A stretch of 64,000 bases of DNA from Citrus sinensis (lineage: Eukaryota; Streptophyta; Magnoliopsida; Sapindales; Rutaceae). The position numbers and the translations under genes are program-made. A model generated the notes under the pieces. The model made no database searches and was not told the DNA's origin. It saw only the letters and a list, made by a program, of their open reading frames with translations. This document shows positions 58,460 to 64,000 of this stretch, piece after piece. Position 1 is the stretch's first letter. Each line of letters begins with the position of its first letter. The stretch is taken from positions 25,550,501 through 25,614,500 of the forward strand of contig NC_068561.1 of assembly GCF_022201045.2 (NCBI RefSeq), written 5' to 3'.

Positions 58460-61400
58460 TCATCTAACGTAGTAAGGAGGATGGCCTGGTGGTGAAGCTC
58501 CACCAGGTCGGACAGGCGGAACTCCTGGCTGTGTCAATGACAAGGGTGAGGAACCAGTGGGTGTTGGAGCAGTGGCATAAGCGGAAACCGGAGATTGTGG
58601 GTATGTTTGACCAGGAAAAGGTCCTGAAGCCGACACATAGGCTGCGGGTCTGGCCTGTGCAGATGGGTTCCAAGACGGCACTTGTCCAGGAGGAACTTGA
58701 CCAGGCACTGCAGTTGCATACTCACTTCCACTATACATTGGAGCCGCCTGATGACTTTGCCATACCAATGGAGCAGCAGGGATGCTGGGGATCTGCTGTG
58801 TAGCGAGCAAAGTCTGATCTTGGACTGTATAATCTCTACTTTTATCACTGTAAGCCTACAGAAAGCAATTGACAAATTAATTTGTTTTAACAAAGGGAAT
58901 TTCACAAACCATATAATAGAAATGAACTTAATTACAAACAGGGGGGAACCAAGTGTCAAGAAGCGTACTTTTAAGCGACCATATCTTTTTTCGATCATGA
59001 AGGAATCCACTTTTTCTTCTAAGGATGTCTAATTTTTTTTCCTTTTTTCTATTTTCTCATGAACATTAATTCAAAAACACATATTAATACCTTAACATTA
59101 AGATCAGTATGACGAGAGTATGATAGATGAAGCTTACAATAGCCACCATCATAAATGCAGTGTCCCTCCAAAGATTCTTTTGCAACTGCTGCAGTTGTAA
59201 TGTCTGGAAAATAACAACATGAACATCAGGACAGTCTAAATTTTGGTCATTTAAAAAATGAAATAAAGCAATTATCATAAATACCAAAAATTTTCAAATG
59301 AAAAAACAAAGGTAGATAATCTGACATCAATGATAAAACATTTGAATGGGCACCACTCACGGAAACAAAACATTAGCAAATGACAGAAGCAGGACTCAAA
59401 GGAACAGTGGATAAAACAACCCACAAATATGGTGACAAATTCACTTTTCTCCCTTCAAAAAAGAGACAATTAGCTTAAAATTTTCCAATAAGAGAGAGAT
59501 ACTTTAGTCCCAATATTGGAATTTTACGATATGAAAAACCTCCAAATTACCAAACCAGAATTTTTGCTGCAAGAAGCAGACAACCTTGTGCTTCATATCT
59601 TCCTCTTTCTAATATAGAGGAGTACTAATCCTAGTAAGAACCACAAAAGAAACTGCAAGATGAAGAGTAAATCAGCAAGCTACAATATAGTGTATTGAGG
59701 CTCTCCAAATCTCCAATGGGGGCAAAAATGGGGTTTACCTTCCAAATCTTAGCTCATTGCAAAAGAGTCAAAAGTAATAATTTTAATAGCAAATTTGTCA
59801 AAAAGCAATAATTGCTCTTCCAAGACTTGCCACACCTTTGCATTCTCCAGCCTGACAGGAGGGAAAATTTCAGATTCTTATGTGGCCATCTAGTGATGAA
59901 AAACATACTAGAAAAAAACCCCTGCCAAGTCACAGCGAAGGCAGCAATTCAACCAACACATAATTGATCACCAAGACACCAACACCAAAGAGTATTTCAA
60001 GTTGCTAAATATAAAATTTAGGTGTTGGCAAAACCATTTGTCCCATTGTACTTAAAATTGGCCCTCCCAATATCACAATACCATAAAACTACAGACATTC
60101 AGAATACTCTCTTTCATTAGATTCGAGAAATGAATCCCAACAATCGATAAAATGTAGTTATACTCAGTGATATGTAAAAAAGATCCCAATCAAAGGTCTT
60201 AAGAGCAGCTGCTTCATACTAACACTTCTTCTTTGTCCAACAGACTTGAAACCTCATCACTTACAAAAATCATTACAGAGATTTATCCCATGTACTCACT
60301 TCCACATAACCATGAATACAATGTACTGAAAAATATATCATTTAGAGAATCTTCTTACTCCAATACCAATTTTGATATCTAAACATATAAACGAACCGAA
60401 AACAGAAGTTTCAAAATTAGCCAAAATACCAATCCATCATTGATTTCTTAAGCACTAGACTTCACTCTATGTGTTTGACAGAAAAGGTCCTCGAGCCAAC
60501 AAGGGTGCGGATTCTGAAAATCTGTGGATTCAATTACATTTTTTTCATCTTGAATGAGTGAGAGAGATGAGAGCACACATGGAGAGAGAAAGGGGCGGTG
60601 GAAGAAAGGCAGAGAGAGATGAAGAAAAGGAATATTAAGATGAATTTGAAGTTTAAAATCAAATAAAAATAACATTTTAACCTTATGCAATGACAATATT
60701 GACTAAGTATCAGCCCCAACTCTGGAAAGAGTCTTCAAGGTGGAGAATCAACAGCTTAAAGAAATTCTCATGAGCCAAGCAGACTCTTGCATACAAGAAA
60801 TAGATAAAGCATACAAGAAATAGATAAAAGAGCAATTATGGATAAGAAACAAGGTTTGAGAAAAAGGGAGGAGTTAATAATGGAGACAAATGTTTAACAA
60901 AAACAAAAAAACAAAATGGGAACCATAACATCTTCATGGAAGGTGACAAACCAGGATATTGAATCAGAGCCTGCGTTCCACCATTTTTCTCAAATATGGC
61001 AACTTTCTGAACTGTGCCAAATGCAGAAAATACCTATCACGGATAAAGAGGCAGCACTCTTTCAGCAAAACTAATGTAGTAAAACAGTAATGCATTAGAA
61101 TGAAGCATGCATATATAGAATTCTCACTGTGTTAAGAACGTCTACTGTGACAGCATACTGCATATTCTCAATTGAAGCCAGAAGTACATTGCTCTCAAGT
61201 TCTTTCTTTTTTCCATCAGGACCAATAGTAGGCTGAAGGTGACAGCTTGTTAGTACACACTCATACTAAAAAAACACACACACCAAAAAAAGAAGAGAGG
61301 GGTTTTGGGTGTGGCAGGGGGCAGTAGTTTGCTGTGGTGTATTGTCAAGAGGGATACCTGCATAACGCCCTCAATTGCAGTAGGATTCACAGGAAGATAG

Positions 61401-63643
61401 GGATTTGTATAGTCCCTGCAGTGTTAGACAAACAAACCTATATTCGTCATTGATACATTAGACACCATAGCCTACACAGAAGCTTCAGAAACTGTAGCAG
61501 AAATTCGGAAGCATTCAAACAAAATTATAAACAAGGCAAAACTTAAATCATCATGCAAATCAACTTAAACATTGAACACCACATATGATGCACACAGGGA
61601 TCTGCAAGGAAGTTCCTAGCATGAAATTAGAGAATATAATGCAATAGAGAATTTAAAATGCTCATAGTGGTTTGGCAAACAAGGCTAAATATAAACTGTA
61701 ACGCGAATTTAAAAGTTGTAAGAAGAGTTTAAAAATTGTTCACATAACCAAAGTGATACTTCAATATAATTTCACAGTCAATGGACAAGGAACTCGGACA
61801 ACAGTAACATTTGCAAATGCATTAAACTACCATCAAAGATTAAGAAAATTACTATGCAGCCATGACAGCTTCACTAAGGCCCTAGATGACAAGAAGCACA
61901 CGCATCAATTAGCAAGAACTCAAATGACAAAAAAGAACACTGTACGAGTAAGAGACTTAAGCAATAAACATGATCACAAAAAAATAAATAAATAATCAGA
62001 TTATCAACTTCTTAAGTTCACCATTACCTGCTCCTATGAGACTGAAACTTGATATTCAGATCTGTGTGCGCAGAATAAGAAATACGCAAATGACAGGAAC
62101 CAACATGCTCTGGAAGCAAGTACCTAATTGACACATCATGACACAAAATAAGCAAATTCCAAATAATGTTCCTGCTAAGTCTACACTAATTACAATCGAA
62201 ACATGCACAATATGAAATAGTTGAGGTGCGCAGAAGCAGTGCATGCCTGGGAATACTTCTCCCGTCCAAAGCATTCCTGGCAGAAGATGCAGTCTCAGCA
62301 TCGGTAAACTGGATTAACGCCTGCCAAGATATGTCACGGAGTTGAGAATAACACAGAAAATCAAAGGAAATTTCAAAGATATGCAGAACCAATATCTGAT
62401 CTCTTACCTGGAAACCAGCAGCCTTTTCAAAGGTGGCAATCTTATGCACAAAGCCAAAAGCAGAAAAGACCTAAAACAAGTACCAGATAGACATGATCAC
62501 ATCTTAAAGAAAAATTAAAGATGTACGATAAATCTACCACCAGGAATCATCTCAAACATCATTTCACCGGGGGGGGGGGGGGGGGGGGGGGAGAAAAGAA
62601 ATTGCAAACAGATAAGATATAAGTGCAGAATGACACCTGTACATATATGCCTCAAGATAGACCTTAGAAAGGTGTATGACGGACATGATAAAATTTCCAA
62701 ACTGTCTCCAACAAAAGCATCTAAATAAGAGGCATAACCATCTGTGATCCAATTGGTTATAATCAAAATTGACATAATTTAATCAAGTTGTAAAGAACAG
62801 ATAAAAACAGTCTTCGTTCAGGTCCTCCAAGTTAACTAATTATAAGTGGCATACACCAACTGCAGTTCAATTGATTTTAAACATGTATGGTTTCACCTTT
62901 AAAGACTCTGATCATGAAACACTAAGCCACATCTGCTCCACAGTAACTTTAGAGTTTAACATGTCATTTCAAGCTTGGATAATGAGAAGCATACACGGGC
63001 TCATAACATCAGATTATGCAAAACCAGACGTGATAACAAGCAAGTAGAAAGCACTTACCAAGTGAATAACATCAATGCTCACATCACCAGCTTCAACACC
63101 TTCGATGGTTACCAGTAAGACATTTCCAGGAACATCTCCTGGACTCTTGTTGTTCACAATTTCATGTCTATTTGAATACTGAATATACACAGTTTTACCA
63201 CGAACCTGTGCAGGCTCTGATGACGAAGCATAATAGGAAACCATCGAAATGGCTTGATTCAAGTCTGCCTGCAAGATATAACTGTGTTTATTAGCTCGTC
63301 CGATTAGATAAAAAAAACCCTAAATCAACTAATCATAAACTTTCTAACAATAGTTCAAATTCTCAAGAATTTTCCCAGAACCTAATTTCTACAGAACCAA
63401 ACAGGCCGAAAATTGAAACAAAACAGAATTGAACAAGCGAAAAAGGACCGCAGCACTTACGAATTCGACGAAGGCCTGGTTTCGATTGGCGCCGACATTG
63501 CACTTGGTGTTGACGATCTTGCCGAAGGGTTTACATAGCTCAACGAGCTCCTCTTCTATGCACTCCCAGGGCAAGTTACGGAGGTGGAGGACCTTCGATG
63601 GAGTCTGCGTGTACCGGAATTGCGGCTGGCTCGAGCTCGACAT
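58460..63643 (-). CDS. PTB: Polypyrimidine tract-binding protein (plant PTB1/PTB2 type)
   Basis: Ten coding exons (minus): 63643-63461, 63268-63059, 62470-62408, 62320-62247, 62123-62028, 61415-61358, 61232-61128, 61033-60952, 59203-59091 and 58855-58460; 459 residues. Three RNA-recognition motifs are visible: first KVLHLRNLPWECIEEELVEL with QAFVEFADLNQAI, second GNVLLVTIEGVEAGDVSIDV with GFVHKIATFEKAAGFQALIQ, third SNVLLASIENMQYAVTVDVL with ALIQYPDITTAA. The tail is Pro/Gly-rich and ends PGHPPYYVR. It matches Arabidopsis PTB1/PTB2, nuclear regulators of alternative splicing that bind pyrimidine-rich RNA. All joins keep frame. The intron after exon 4 appears to start with GC. A telo-box-like AAAACCCTAG lies directly before the ATG. 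Confidence 0.95.
62569..62591. repeat. G homopolymer (C on the gene strand) in PTB intron 2
   Basis: About 22 G residues; on the transcript it is a poly-C tract preceded by TTTCTTTTCT. Confidence 0.9.
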
Positions 63644-63653
63644 CTAGGGTTTT
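63644..63653 (-). promoter_or_regulatory. Telo-box in PTB 5' leader
   Basis: AAAACCCTAG immediately before the ATG. Telo-boxes are common near the starts of plant genes for RNA processing and translation. Confidence 0.5.
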
Positions 63654-63659
63654 GGTGTG

Positions 63660-64000
63660 TTTTTTATTCTGTTTGGTTGTCCAGAAAGGAAAATTCGGTG
63701 ATTTTTCGGAAAGTTTTTATCGCTGTTTGTGATTACGAATCAGTTTTTTATGTTTGCGAGAAATGACAGTATGACACCGTGTCCATGTGGTTATGACTGG
63801 GGTTTTTATCTAGTGAAGGGTGTGTTTGTTTGTGCCCGTCAGGTAAAATCGCATTTTGAGACGGAATTATCATTTCATGAATTTTCATCTTCTGGTTGTT
63901 GTGCATAAAAAAATTTAGAGAAGCGGACTGTTAGGTTACAACGTTTGAAAAAAATATATAAAAAGGCATATAAGTCTTTTATTCATTAATAATTCTATTT
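63660..64000. other. Upstream flank of the PTB gene
   Basis: Leader and promoter DNA of the minus-strand PTB gene; no other gene seen to the window edge. Confidence 0.5.

Noticed and set aside
1-64000. CRISPR arrays, bacterial operons or ribosome binding sites
   Set aside because: The window is plant nuclear DNA; repeats seen are microsatellites and transposon ends, not spaced CRISPR repeats.

Overview
The window looks like AT-rich nuclear DNA of a eudicot plant. Its genes are split by GT-AG introns, and it encodes plant-only families: a Dof factor of the CYCLING DOF FACTOR type, an R2R3-MYB, an alpha-expansin, a PLS-class DYW pentatricopeptide protein, a calmodulin-like protein and a plant polypyrimidine-tract-binding protein. 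Intergenic DNA carries small non-autonomous transposons and microsatellites. The species cannot be fixed from sequence alone; a woody rosid such as Citrus would fit but is not proven.

Layout. 0-1 kb: probable first exon of a minus-strand gene running off the left edge. 3.1-7.3 kb: a 4.25-kb Mutator-type element with terminal inverted repeats and a 9-10 bp target duplication, carrying a broken quinone-oxidoreductase gene fragment (Pack-MULE architecture) with a second small element nested in it. 9.4-10.1 kb: a minus-strand gene of the plant L34e-superfamily membrane proteins. 10.3-19 kb: gene-free, with a hairpin element, two small Mutator-like elements and a G-box cluster. 19.1-21.5 kb: the CDF-type Dof gene. 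23.8-25.1 kb: a second Pack-MULE-like element with a frameshifted minus-strand gene fragment. 26.7-27.1 kb: another small element. 27.9-28.4 kb: a small secreted-peptide gene. 29.2-29.8 kb: a hAT-type element with a perfect 8-bp duplication. 30.3-30.7 kb: a tRNA-derived SINE. 32.3-32.9 kb: a CML gene. 33.6-35.7 kb (minus) and 36.2-38.5 kb (plus): a divergent pair, a DYW PPR gene and a lipoate-protein ligase gene. 40.1-41.9 kb: an R2R3-MYB gene of the LOF/MYB105/MYB117 class. 46.5-47.4 kb: an F-box/LRR pseudogene. 52.8-54.0 kb: an alpha-expansin gene lacking part of a conserved loop. 58.5-63.6 kb: a ten-exon PTB gene with one apparent GC-AG intron.

The genes do not form a pathway. They are independently transcribed, with functions in flowering time or circadian control (CDF), organ boundaries (MYB), wall loosening (expansin), splicing (PTB), organelle RNA editing (PPR), mitochondrial lipoylation (ligase) and calcium signalling (CML). 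The less ordinary content is the transposon layer: at least seven short elements with readable ends, two of which captured host gene fragments with introns or upstream DNA. The peptide gene and the expansin loop deletion are the most notable coding features.
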